Both the position numbers and the translations under genes were made by a program. A stretch of DNA of 14,124 nt, from contig JBBTUK010000011.1 in assembly GCA_038063775.1 (NCBI GenBank), positions 1-14,124 on the forward strand, given 5' to 3'. The stretch is from UM-FILTER-42-9 sp038063775 (GTDB taxonomy: Bacteria > Patescibacteriota > Minisyncoccia > Moranbacterales > UBA2206). Shown in pieces: positions 4,350 through 10,956 of this stretch; position 1 is the first letter of the stretch, and each line of letters begins with the position of its first letter. The notes beneath the pieces were generated by a model. It ran no database searches and was not told the DNA's origin. It worked only from the letters and a program-made list of their open reading frames with translations.

Positions 4350-5183
4350 ATGGCGATAAAAATTTACAAAAGAAATACAGCCGGACGGAGGAATATGTCA
4401 ATAGTGAAATCTGAAATGATAACCGACAAAAAACCGGAGAAGTATTTACTGGCGAAAAAAACAAAGAAAGCCGGAAGATCACTCGGTAAAATATCTGTGC
4501 GCCATCAAGGTGGCGGCCACAAGCAAATGTATCGCTTAGTTGACTTCAAGCAAGACAAATTTGATATTCCCGGACGCATCGCAGCCATAGAAAGGGATCC
4601 AAACCGGAGCGCTTTTATCGCCCTTGTAAACTACAGAGACGGTGAAAAAAGATACATTTTGGCGGCGGAAGGAATGAAAGTCGGGAAGGAAATAATTTCC
4701 GGTCGGAATGTTCCTATAAAATCGGGCAATCGCACAATCCTCAAAAATATTCCAGTCGGGACCATAGTATCTAATATTGAAATGTTTTCTGGCCGGGGTG
4801 GGCAAATTATAAGAAGTGCCGGTTCTGGTGCCACTCTAGCGGCAATAGATGAAAAAACCGCCCAGCTCAAAATGTCCTCAGGCGAAATAAGACTGGTCAG
4901 TAATGAGTGCTATGCCACAATCGGACAAGTCAGCAATTTTGAACACAACGCAATCAGTATAGGCAAAGCCGGGCGGAAAAGATGGATGGGGGTAAGGCCC
5001 GGAGTGCGAGGTTCCGCTATGAATCCGGTTGATCATCCACACGGCGGAGGTGAGGGGCGGCAGGGCATCGGGCTTAAACATCCAAAAACTCCGTGGGGCA
5101 AACCGGCACTCGGAAAGAAAACCAGGAAAAGAAAAAGATACAGCAATAAGTTCATAATTAAAAGGAGAGAAAAGAGAAAATAA
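4350..5183 (+). CDS. rplB: 50S ribosomal protein L2
   Basis: L2 (uL2) is a primary 23S rRNA-binding protein needed for subunit joining and the peptidyl transferase centre. The 277-aa product has full length (E. coli 273). It shows the RHQGGGHKQMYRLVDF stretch (about 51-66), IPVGTIVSNIE (about 134-144) and the GSGATLAAI KOW-like region. The highly conserved MNPVDHPHGGGEGR (about 224-237) includes His229. It ends in a basic tail (RYSNKFIIKRREKRK). The start is 64 bp after rplW in AT-rich sequence without a Shine-Dalgarno. A 127-bp spacer with a long inverted repeat separates it from rpsS, whereas in most bacteria these genes nearly touch. Confidence 0.98.
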   Translation: MAIKIYKRNTAGRRNMSIVKSEMITDKKPEKYLLAKKTKKAGRSLGKISVRHQGGGHKQMYRLVDFKQDKFDIPGRIAAIERDPNRSAFIALVNYRDGEKRYILAAEGMKVGKEIISGRNVPIKSGNRTILKNIPVGTIVSNIEMFSGRGGQIIRSAGSGATLAAIDEKTAQLKMSSGEIRLVSNECYATIGQVSNFEHNAISIGKAGRKRWMGVRPGVRGSAMNPVDHPHGGGEGRQGIGLKHPKTPWGKPALGKKTRKRKRYSNKFIIKRREKRK

Positions 5184-5186
5184 AAA

Positions 5187-5297
5187 TTTCTAACTACTAA
5201 TTTCTAATTCCTAATAAAATCCCAATAATAAAAAATATAAAGCTTAAAAATTGGACATTAGAAATTAGAGAATTATTTAGAAATTAAAAATTAGAAA
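5187..5297. repeat. Long imperfect inverted repeat in the rplB-rpsS spacer
   Basis: The left arm (5187-5215) has repeated CTAAT/TTTCTAAT words and the right arm (5257-5297) has their complements (ATTAGAAATTAG, TTAGAAATT, AATTAGAAA). CCAAT (5222-5226) with ATTGG (5250-5254) gives an inner stem. The whole spacer could fold into one long AT-rich hairpin in the mRNA. It carries no T-run after GC-rich pairs, so it is not a typical terminator. It looks like a degenerate repeat expansion. Confidence 0.5.
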
Positions 5298-5310
5298 CTG
5301 ATTTACAAAT

Positions 5311-5652
5311 ATGGCTAGAAGTTTAAAGAAAGGCCTTTATGTTGACGAAAGGCTGATAAAAAAAATACAAAACAAGCGACCGGGAGATAAATCTCAGATC
5401 AAGACATGGTCGCGCGCTTCAATGATTTCTCCGGAAATGATTGGATTTACCTTTGCCGTGCATAATGGAAAAGATTTTATCCCGGTTTTTGTAACGGAAG
5501 AGATGGTCGGTTCAAGACTGGGAGAATTCTCGCCAACAAGAAAATTCGTGCGCCATGGTGGCAAAATGCAGAAAGAGCAGGAAATGGCGACCAAACAAAA
5601 AGAACTGGACGCCTCAAAAGCGGCTAAAGCCAGTGTCGAAGCTAAAAAATAA
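5311..5652 (+). CDS. rpsS: 30S ribosomal protein S19 with short C-terminal extension
   Basis: S19 (uS19) lies in the 30S head with S13, near the A-site finger. The opening MARSLKKGLYVDERLIKKI and the core motifs KTWSRASMISPEMIGFTFAV, VHNGKDFIPV and GEFSPTRKFVRHGGK identify it. The length is 113 aa against the usual 92. About 28 residues after the core (QKEQEMATKQKELDASKAAK and on) form a Lys/Ala/Glu-rich tail that is probably helical or disordered. The ATG gives the canonical N-terminus. Its neighbours are the standard ones, with rplV 52 bp downstream. Confidence 0.97.
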   Translation: MARSLKKGLYVDERLIKKIQNKRPGDKSQIKTWSRASMISPEMIGFTFAVHNGKDFIPVFVTEEMVGSRLGEFSPTRKFVRHGGKMQKEQEMATKQKELDASKAAKASVEAKK

Positions 5653-5704
5653 TCCTATAGTCATAACGCAATAATCTAAATTAGGTTCCAGGTAAAGAAA
5701 TTTT

Positions 5705-6283
5705 ATGCAGGTATCAGCAAAACTAAACAATTTAAGAGTAGCGCCCAGAAAAATAAGGCTGGTTACCAATCTGATAAAAAAGATGGATGTTGAGGATGCC
5801 ATCAATCAGCTCGATGTTACGATTAAAAAAGGAAGCGCGCCCATTAAAAAGCTATTGCTGAGCGCCATAAGCAACGGGGAAAGCAATTTTGGAATAAACA
5901 AGAGTAATATGTATGTTTTGGATGTTATCGTGGGAGCCGGTCCGACGCTCAAAAGATGGATGCCTAAAGCTTATGGGCGAGCCGGACAGATCTTAAAAAG
6001 AACTTCCAGAATAGAGCTGATTTTAGAAGAGCGAGTTGAAGGAAAGGGCAGAAAAACCAAAGAACAGCTAGAAAAAGAGAGACAGAAGAAAGCTGAGGAA
6101 AAGAAAAAAGTAGAGAAAGAAAGAGCAAAGGAACGGAAAGAAGCGGAAAAATCTTTGGATAAAACCTCTCCCGAGGGGAAAACCAAGCAAGCAGAAAAAA
6201 TAAAGGACAAAGAAAATCCAAGAAAGGCAACGGATAAAAAAGGAGGATGGGGAAGCAAGATATTTAGGAGAAAATCGATGTAA
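5705..6283 (+). CDS. rplV: 50S ribosomal protein L22 with long charged C-terminal extension
   Basis: L22 (uL22) binds all 23S domains and sends a beta-hairpin into the exit tunnel. The core is residues 1-110: LRVAPRKIRLVTNLIKKMDV, SAISNGESNFGI, then the hairpin region GAGPTLKRWMPKAYGRAGQI and the strand RTSRIELILEE. Bacterial L22 is usually about 110-120 aa; this protein is 192 aa. The extra 82 residues are dominated by Lys and Glu (EKERQKKAEEKKKVEKERAK), suggesting a single charged helix. They close with a distinct hydrophobic-basic end (GGWGSKIFRRKSM). The frame is open throughout and the tail is followed by a normal stop, so it is not a frameshift artefact. The tail function is unknown. 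The core L22 identity is certain. Confidence 0.96.
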   Translation: MQVSAKLNNLRVAPRKIRLVTNLIKKMDVEDAINQLDVTIKKGSAPIKKLLLSAISNGESNFGINKSNMYVLDVIVGAGPTLKRWMPKAYGRAGQILKRTSRIELILEERVEGKGRKTKEQLEKERQKKAEEKKKVEKERAKERKEAEKSLDKTSPEGKTKQAEKIKDKENPRKATDKKGGWGSKIFRRKSM

Positions 6284-6294
6284 TGATATAAATC

Positions 6295-6362
6295 GCGAAT
6301 CAACTCGAATCTAATCTCGAATACTCGCGAATAAAATAAAAAATTAGAGATAATCTGCGAAT
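6295..6362. repeat. Degenerate array of (T/G)CGAAT words in the rplV-rpsC spacer
   Basis: GCGAAT or TCGAAT occurs at 6295, 6305, 6317, 6327 and 6357, with a related CTAAT at 6311. The first four are spaced 10-12 bp apart, about one helical turn. Related words occur in the tuf leader (802-807), the rpsJ-rplC spacer and near 7154. The word also occurs inside genes (for example in tuf near 1056), so it is not exclusive to spacers. This could be a degenerate simple repeat or a protein-binding array. Confidence 0.4.
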
Positions 6363-6394
6363 AAATTAGTGTTAATTAAAAGACTTATAACATC

Positions 6395-7054
6395 ATGGGA
6401 CATAAAGTCAATCCAGTCGGACTGCGCATAGGAATTACCAATACTTGGCGATCCCGCTGGTTCAACAAAAAAGAATACCAGGAAAATTTACGGCAGGATA
6501 TCGGTATCCGCGAAGATATTATGAAGAAATGGAAAAGCTCTGCCATTGCCGATGTTGAGATTGAAAGATCGGCGGCTATGATTAAAATAATCATAAAGAC
6601 AGCCCGACCCGGAGTTTTGATCGGCCGGGGAGGAAGCGGAATTGAAGATGTGCAAAAATATATCAAAAACAGGTTTTTTAAAGGTAAAAAAACAGGATTA
6701 AAAGTGGAAGTTCAGGAAGTAAAACATTTTGAAGAAAACGCCGTTCTGATTGCCCAAAACTTGGCCGAACAGCTAGAAAAAAGAATTCCTTTCCGGCGCG
6801 CAATGAAATCAATGCTCGACCAAGCGGTGAAGAACACCTCAATTAAGGGAATAAAAATACAAATGTCGGGAAGATTAGGTGGAGCGGAAATGTCAAGAGT
6901 GGAATGGTCTTTCAAGGGGACGTTGCCGCTGCACACTCTTAGAGCCAATATTGATTTTGCCAGGGTTACCGCTTACACCACCTACGGAACACTTGGAGTA
7001 AAAGTCTGGCTGTATAAGGGGGAAGTATTTGATAATAAGGATGTGAAAAAATAA
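6395..7054 (+). CDS. rpsC: 30S ribosomal protein S3
   Basis: S3 (uS3) lines the mRNA entry channel of the 30S subunit. The 219-aa product fits the family range (about 210-240 aa). It opens with MGHKVNPVGLRIGI, typical for S3. The KH domain has its GXXG loop in VLIGRGGSGIEDVQKYI (about 74-90). The C-terminal domain shows FRRAMKSMLDQAVKNTSIKG, the SGRLGGAEMSR motif and the closing TAYTTYGTLGVKVWLYKGE. The start is 111 bp after rplV in AT-rich repeat sequence without a Shine-Dalgarno. In most bacteria rpsC abuts or overlaps rplP; here 160 bp with two hairpins intervene. Confidence 0.98.
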   Translation: MGHKVNPVGLRIGITNTWRSRWFNKKEYQENLRQDIGIREDIMKKWKSSAIADVEIERSAAMIKIIIKTARPGVLIGRGGSGIEDVQKYIKNRFFKGKKTGLKVEVQEVKHFEENAVLIAQNLAEQLEKRIPFRRAMKSMLDQAVKNTSIKGIKIQMSGRLGGAEMSRVEWSFKGTLPLHTLRANIDFARVTAYTTYGTLGVKVWLYKGEVFDNKDVKK

Positions 7055-7064
7055 TCCCGCATCA

Positions 7065-7112
7065 AATTCCGAATAAAGTTTTGCAGTAACATAAATTTTT
7101 ATTCACGGAATT
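7065..7112 (+). promoter_or_regulatory. Long stem-loop after rpsC
   Basis: AATTCCG (7065-7071) plus AATAAA (7072-7077) pair with TTTATT (7098-7103) and CGGAATT (7106-7112), with CA bulged between. This gives 13 pairs around a 20-nt loop. No T-run follows the stem. It may stabilise the rpsC 3' end or be a repeat remnant. Confidence 0.4.
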
Positions 7113-7168
7113 CGCCTGCGGCTAATTTTAGATAATAGGATTAAATTTGAATAACGAATTGGTGCGAG

Positions 7169-7216
7169 ATGCTGATTTTTCTAGCCACTCGCCCCGCTCG
7201 CGGAGAAAAATCGCAT
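7169..7216 (+). promoter_or_regulatory. Hairpin burying the rplP Shine-Dalgarno and start codon
   Basis: ATGC (7169-7172) and GATTTTTCT (7174-7182) pair with AGAAAAATC (7204-7212) and GCAT (7213-7216): 13 pairs with one bulged T. The 3' arm contains the first two bases of the rplP ATG (7215-7217) and half of GGAG (7202-7205), the only good Shine-Dalgarno in the operon. Such a hairpin would hold back L16 initiation unless opened. Regulation is inferred; the pairing is visible. Confidence 0.5.
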
Positions 7217-7631
7217 GTTAATGCCAAAGAAGGTAAAATTTAGAAAGCCGCAAAGGGGCGGGAGAGTCTCGGGCAAAGCCAATCGCGGGAACAAAATCAG
7301 TTTCGGAAGTTTTGGGCTAAAGGCAATTGAAACTAATTTAGTTTCGGCCCGGCAAATTGAATCCGCGCGCCGAGCTATGACGCGCTATATCCAGCGCGGC
7401 GGCAAGATTTGGATTCGGATATTTCCCGACAAAGGTATGACCAAAAAAGGGGCAGAAACCCCGATGGGTAAAGGTAAGGGAACTGTTGATCACTTCGTAT
7501 CAGTCGTAAAAGCCGGCAGGATTTTATTTGAAATGGACGGAGTAAAACCGGAAATTGCCATGAAAGCGATGAAACTGGCCGCTTATAAACTCAATGTTAA
7601 AACACGGTTTGTTTCAAGAGAAGAGGAGTAG
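7215..7631 (+). CDS. rplP: 50S ribosomal protein L16
   Basis: L16 (uL16) organises the A-tRNA elbow site of the 50S subunit and is added late in assembly. The 138-aa product has the family length. It starts MLMPKKVKFRKPQRGG, the typical L16 opening. An in-frame ATG two codons later is possible, but ML(M)PK is the usual form. Other marks are the SFGSFGLKAIETN stretch, RRAMTRYIQRGGKIWIRIFP, the TKKGAETPMGKGKGTVDHFV segment and the closing AAYKLNVKTRFVSRE. GGAG lies 9 nt before the ATG, the one clear Shine-Dalgarno among the ribosomal genes, but it is inside a hairpin with the start codon. rpmC follows after 14 bp. Confidence 0.98.
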   Translation: MLMPKKVKFRKPQRGGRVSGKANRGNKISFGSFGLKAIETNLVSARQIESARRAMTRYIQRGGKIWIRIFPDKGMTKKGAETPMGKGKGTVDHFVSVVKAGRILFEMDGVKPEIAMKAMKLAAYKLNVKTRFVSREEE

Positions 7632-7645
7632 ATTTTAAAAAAATT

Positions 7646-7831
7646 ATGAAAATCAAAGAATTAAGAGAAAAGAATATAGAAGAGCTGAAGAAACTTCTGG
7701 CGGAAAAACAAGAGTCAGTAAGAAAACTCCGTTTTGACATTTCTTCCAAACAGATAAAAAACAATCACGATTTACGCAACAGCAAAAAGGATATCGCGCG
7801 AATTTTAACTTTAATAAATGAGTCAAAATAG
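7646..7831 (+). CDS. rpmC: 50S ribosomal protein L29
   Basis: L29 (uL29) is a small helical protein near the tunnel exit next to L23. The 61-aa product has the usual length. It shows the family pattern MKIKELREKNIEELKKLLAE, then KLRFDISSKQIKNNHDLRNS and KKDIARILTLIN, forming the two-helix hairpin. It starts 14 bp after rplP; GAGGAG at the end of rplP is too far from the ATG to serve as a standard ribosome binding site. The TAG stop is immediately followed by the rpsQ ATG, so coupled translation is likely. Confidence 0.95.
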   Translation: MKIKELREKNIEELKKLLAEKQESVRKLRFDISSKQIKNNHDLRNSKKDIARILTLINESK

Positions 7832-8080
7832 ATGGAAAGCGCAGAAAAAAAGCCAATAATAACGAGAAAGAAGGGCGTGGTTGTAAGCGACAAGATGCAA
7901 AAAACCGTAATTGTCGCGGTTAGTACGCTCAAAACTCAACCAAAATACGGTAAGAAGTATAAATCAACTAAGCGATATAAAGCCCACGATGAGGAAGGAA
8001 AGTATAAGATAGGGGATACCGTTGAAATTGTTCCATGCCGGCCGATGAGCAAAGGCAAGAAGTATAAAGTCGTTTACTAA
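7832..8080 (+). CDS. rpsQ: 30S ribosomal protein S17
   Basis: S17 (uS17) is an OB-fold primary binder of 16S rRNA helices 7 and 11. The 82-aa product has the usual length. The family pattern is KKGVVVSDKMQKTVIVAV, followed by YKSTKRYKAHDEEGKYKIGD and the closing VEIVPCRPMSKGKKYKVV. The ATG directly follows the rpmC stop with no gap, favouring reinitiation by the same ribosome. rplN starts 5 bp after the stop. Confidence 0.96.
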   Translation: MESAEKKPIITRKKGVVVSDKMQKTVIVAVSTLKTQPKYGKKYKSTKRYKAHDEEGKYKIGDTVEIVPCRPMSKGKKYKVVY

Positions 8081-8085
8081 ATTAT

Positions 8086-8451
8086 ATGATACAAGCGGAA
8101 TCGAGATTAAAAGTAGCTGATAACACTGGTGCGAAAATCATCGAGTGTTTCAAGGTGCTGGGCGGAACAAGAAAGCGTTATGCCAAAATCGGAGACATTG
8201 TAGTTGCTTCAGTCAAGATAGCGACTGCTCGTGGGTTGGTGAAAAAAGGAGACAAAGTAAGAGCGGTGATTGTGAGGCAAAAAAAAGAGCTGCGCAGGCG
8301 CGACGGTTCATACATCCGTTTTGATGAAAATGCCGCTGTAATTTTGGAAGGTACCGAGCCCAAAGGCACTAGAATTTTTGGTCCGATTGCCAAGGAAATA
8401 AGAGAAAAAGGATTTAGCAAGATAATATCTCTGGCCTCAGAAGTAATATAA
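8086..8451 (+). CDS. rplN: 50S ribosomal protein L14
   Basis: L14 (uL14) lies at the subunit interface, contacts 16S rRNA in bridges and is the binding site of the silencing factor RsfS. The 121-aa product is the family length. It begins MIQAESRLKVADNTGAK, the standard opening. GGTRKRYAKIGDIVVASVK, KKGDKVRAVIVRQKKELRR and DENAAVILEGTEPKGTRIFG follow. It ends in FSKIISLASEVI. It starts 5 bp after rpsQ, with only AT-rich sequence before the ATG. Confidence 0.98.
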   Translation: MIQAESRLKVADNTGAKIIECFKVLGGTRKRYAKIGDIVVASVKIATARGLVKKGDKVRAVIVRQKKELRRRDGSYIRFDENAAVILEGTEPKGTRIFGPIAKEIREKGFSKIISLASEVI

Positions 8452-8457
8452 ATAATA

Positions 8458-8763
8458 ATGAAGATTAAAAAAGGCGATCAGGTAAAAATGAAAGCGGGAA
8501 AAGATAGCGGAAAAACTGGTAAAGTTTTGCGCGTTTTTGCTCCGGAAAAAAAGATTGTCGTTGAGGGACTAAATATAGTAAAAAAACATGCCCGGCCAAA
8601 AAGGGAAGGCGAAAAGGGGCAGAGAATCGAAGTTCCGAGAAAAGTTGATATTTCTAATGTCATGTTAGTTTGCCCGAAATGCGGAAAACCAGTCCGGGTC
8701 GGATACAAAAAAACGGACACGGGAAAGTTTAGAATATGCAAAAAGTGCCAGTCTGAAATTTAA
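8458..8763 (+). CDS. rplX: 50S ribosomal protein L24 (zinc-ribbon form)
   Basis: L24 (uL24) is an assembly-initiating 50S protein. The KOW motif is at the N-terminus (KKGDQVKMKAGKDSGKTGKV), followed by VVEGLNIVKKHARP. The 101-aa length is usual. The C-terminal part has four cysteines in two CXXC pairs, Cys72/Cys75 (CPKC) and Cys94/Cys97 (CKKC). This pattern occurs in a subset of bacterial L24 proteins and should bind zinc. It starts 6 bp after rplN, and rplE follows after 18 bp. Confidence 0.96.
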   Translation: MKIKKGDQVKMKAGKDSGKTGKVLRVFAPEKKIVVEGLNIVKKHARPKREGEKGQRIEVPRKVDISNVMLVCPKCGKPVRVGYKKTDTGKFRICKKCQSEI

Positions 8764-8781
8764 AATAGCAATATCGAAGAC

Positions 8782-9327
8782 ATGAAAAATTTTAAGGAAA
8801 AATATAATAAAGAAGTTGTTTCCGAAATGAAAAAAAAGTTCGGATTCAAAAATAATTTACAAGTACCTGTGATCGAGAAGGTTGTGGTTAATGCTGGAAT
8901 TGGAAAATATATAAAAGATGCCAATATGGTAAAGGAAGCCGTTCAGGCCATTGAATCGATAACCGGCCAAAAGCCAGTTCTCACTAAGTCCAGAAAGTCA
9001 ATTGCCGGTTTTAAGATCAGAGAAGGACTGGAAGTCGGAGTTAAGGTTACATTGCGGGGCGCAAGAAAGTGGGATTTTGTAGACAGACTGGTAGGTGCCT
9101 CCATACCCCGCATCCGTGATTTTCAGGGAATAAAAGAAACAGCTGTCGATGAGAGCGGCAACCTTAATATAGGAATAAAGGAGCACACCGTTTTTCCAGA
9201 AATCCTTCCGGAAAATGTAAAAAATATAATGAGCCTCCAGGTCAATGTTGTGACGACTGCCAAAAACAAAGAGGAGGGAATGGAACTTTTCAGATTGCTC
9301 GGTTTTCCGATTAAATTTGAAAAATAA
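8782..9327 (+). CDS. rplE: 50S ribosomal protein L5
   Basis: L5 (uL5) binds 5S rRNA in the central protuberance and contacts P-site tRNA and the 30S head. The 181-aa product is the family length. It shows the opening pattern KEKYNKEVVSEMKKKFGFKN, VPVIEKVVVNAGIGK, then ITGQKPVLTKSRKSIAGFKI and IPRIRDFQGI. The C-terminal part contains GIKEHTVFPEI and ends in RLLGFPIKF. The ATG is 18 bp after rplX without a Shine-Dalgarno. Confidence 0.98.
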   Translation: MKNFKEKYNKEVVSEMKKKFGFKNNLQVPVIEKVVVNAGIGKYIKDANMVKEAVQAIESITGQKPVLTKSRKSIAGFKIREGLEVGVKVTLRGARKWDFVDRLVGASIPRIRDFQGIKETAVDESGNLNIGIKEHTVFPEILPENVKNIMSLQVNVVTTAKNKEEGMELFRLLGFPIKFEK

Positions 9328-9348
9328 TCATAAAATTATCCAAAAGAT

Positions 9349-9534
9349 ATGGCAAAGAAATCTGTAATAGCCCGAGCGCAAAAAACACCTAAATTTTCAA
9401 CCAGGATAGTAAAGAGATGTTGGAAATGCGGAAGAAAGCATGGTTATATGCGCAAGTTCGATCTGTGTAGGATTTGTTTCAGAGAACTTGCCTCGACCGG
9501 CCAAATCCCCGGAGTCAAAAAATCCAGCTGGTAA
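9349..9534 (+). CDS. rpsN: 30S ribosomal protein S14, zinc-binding type
   Basis: S14 (uS14) is in the 30S head. This is the short zinc-containing form (61 aa), not the longer zinc-free form of about 100 aa. The zinc ligands are Cys24, Cys27, Cys40 and Cys43 (CWKCG and CRICF). FRELASTGQIPGVKKSSW at the end is typical of this type. It starts 21 bp after rplE; rpsH follows after 26 bp. Genes for this type are sometimes named rpsZ. The start gives the standard MAKKS opening. Confidence 0.97.
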   Translation: MAKKSVIARAQKTPKFSTRIVKRCWKCGRKHGYMRKFDLCRICFRELASTGQIPGVKKSSW

Positions 9535-9560
9535 TAACATATTTGATTTAATAGAATTAT

Positions 9561-9965
9561 ATGTCAGACACAATAGCGGCAATGTTAACAATCATAAGAA
9601 ACGGCCAGCGAGCCGGCAAAAAAGAGGTGCTTATACCAGCATCTAAGTTGAAGTTTGCCATTGCCGGTGTTCTTAAAAAGGAGGGGTTCTTTGAGGCAGT
9701 TTCGAAAGAGAAGGTGAATGATTATGAAAAGGTCAAGATAGTTTTCAAATATTATAAAGTGTCCAATACTAAAAAAATTCCGGCTATAAAACAGATAAGA
9801 ATGATTAGCAAGCAAGGGCAAAGGATCTATATCAAAAATAAAGATATCAGAAATATTAAGAATAATTTTGGAATAGCAATTGTTTCTACGTCCAAGGGGA
9901 TAATGACCAACGCGGAAGCCAAAAAAAATGGTTTGGGTGGAGAATATATATGCGAAGTCTGGTAG
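9561..9965 (+). CDS. rpsH: 30S ribosomal protein S8
   Basis: S8 (uS8) binds helix 21 of 16S rRNA and in E. coli represses the spc operon at the rplE region. The 134-aa product has the usual length. It starts MSDTIAAMLTIIRNGQ, close to the standard opening. VLIPASKLKFAIAGVLKKEG and IRMISKQGQRIYI follow. The C-terminal signature is NFGIAIVSTSKGIMTNAEA with the closing GGEYICEVW. It lies 26 bp after rpsN. No S8-type site in front of rplE was recognised by eye. Confidence 0.97.
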   Translation: MSDTIAAMLTIIRNGQRAGKKEVLIPASKLKFAIAGVLKKEGFFEAVSKEKVNDYEKVKIVFKYYKVSNTKKIPAIKQIRMISKQGQRIYIKNKDIRNIKNNFGIAIVSTSKGIMTNAEAKKNGLGGEYICEVW

Positions 9966-9999
9966 TCAAGCAAAATAATTAATTTTAGTGATAGCGAGT

Positions 10000-10545
10000 A
10001 TGTCGAGAATAGGAAAAAAGCCAATAAAGATAACTGACGGAATAGAAGTTAAATACGCTAACCGGCGTCTGGAAATCAGGGGACCAAAAGGCTCGCTTAA
10101 TTTGGACGTTAACCACGAAGTCGAGCTGGAAATAAAAGAGAAAGAAATCATTGTAAAGAAGATTGGAAAATCCAAAAAAGCTCCCGCCGTCTGGGGGCTC
10201 ACTCGCGCTCTGATCGTCAATATGATACTCGGAGTAAAAGAAGGATATGAAAAAAAGATTGAACTACAGGGCGTGGGTTATCGCATGGCGGTGCAAGGAA
10301 AAAAAATAAACCTGGCTCTTGGTTTTTCCCATCCGGTGGAAATTCCCATTCCAGAGAGCTTGGAAGCAAAAATTGTCGAAAATAACATACTGACAATCTC
10401 CGGCCGGGACAAGCAATTGGTCGGGCAATTCGCGGCTGATATCAGAGAACTTAAGCCCGTGGAGCCGTATAAGGGAAAAGGATTCAGATATGTCGGAGAG
10501 CATGTGAGAAGAAAGGCTGGCAAGAAAGCGGCGGCGGAAAAATAA
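10000..10545 (+). CDS. rplF: 50S ribosomal protein L6
   Basis: L6 (uL6) is next to the sarcin-ricin loop. I place the start at ATG 10000, since this gives MSRIGKKPIKI, the conserved L6 opening; an in-frame GTG at 9988 would add four residues without family support. The 181-aa product is near the usual 176-180 aa. Marks include IRGPKGSLNLDVNHEVEL, WGLTRALIVNMILGVKEGYE, KIELQGVGYRMAVQGKK and LGFSHPVEIPIPE. The C-terminus has ELKPVEPYKGKGFRYVGEHV and a basic Ala/Lys end. It follows rpsH by 34 bp from this start. Confidence 0.97.
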   Translation: MSRIGKKPIKITDGIEVKYANRRLEIRGPKGSLNLDVNHEVELEIKEKEIIVKKIGKSKKAPAVWGLTRALIVNMILGVKEGYEKKIELQGVGYRMAVQGKKINLALGFSHPVEIPIPESLEAKIVENNILTISGRDKQLVGQFAADIRELKPVEPYKGKGFRYVGEHVRRKAGKKAAAEK

Positions 10546-10563
10546 TTTTTTAAATAGATTAAG

Positions 10564-10911
10564 ATGACAAAAATAAGCAGGAATAAATTGAGACTTCAAA
10601 GAAAAAAGCGGATCAGCGCCAAAATAAAGGCGCAAATTAAAAATCCGCGGCTGGCTGTTTTCAAGAGCCTTAAGGAGGTTTACGCGCAGATAATCGACGA
10701 CTCAAAAGGCGTGACGCTTTTTTCCGTGACAGCTAAAGAAGCCAAGGCAAAAAACAATCTTGAAGGAGCCAAAAAAGTTGGAAAATTGATTGCCAAAAAA
10801 TGCTTAGACAAAAAAATTGAGGCAGTTGTTTTTGATCGGGCAGGCTATAAATACCATGGAAAAATCAAGGCTTTGGCGGACGGAGCCAGAGAGGCCGGAC
10901 TGAAATTATAA
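10564..10911 (+). CDS. rplR: 50S ribosomal protein L18
   Basis: L18 (uL18) carries 5S rRNA into the central protuberance together with L5. The 115-aa product is the family length. It shows the basic N-terminus (RNKLRLQRKKRISAKIKA), NPRLAVFKSLKEVYAQIIDD and LFSVTAKEAKAKNNLEGAKK. It ends with VVFDRAGYKYHGKIKALADG and AREAGLKL, the classic L18 ending. The start is 18 bp after rplF without a Shine-Dalgarno. Confidence 0.97.
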   Translation: MTKISRNKLRLQRKKRISAKIKAQIKNPRLAVFKSLKEVYAQIIDDSKGVTLFSVTAKEAKAKNNLEGAKKVGKLIAKKCLDKKIEAVVFDRAGYKYHGKIKALADGAREAGLKL

Positions 10912-10956
10912 TAAAGCGAATAAATAGAATAGAATTAATTAGCGATTTATAACATT

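Noticed and set aside
9988..9999. GTG 9988 as the rplF start
   Set aside because: ATG 10000 gives the conserved MSRIGKKPI opening.
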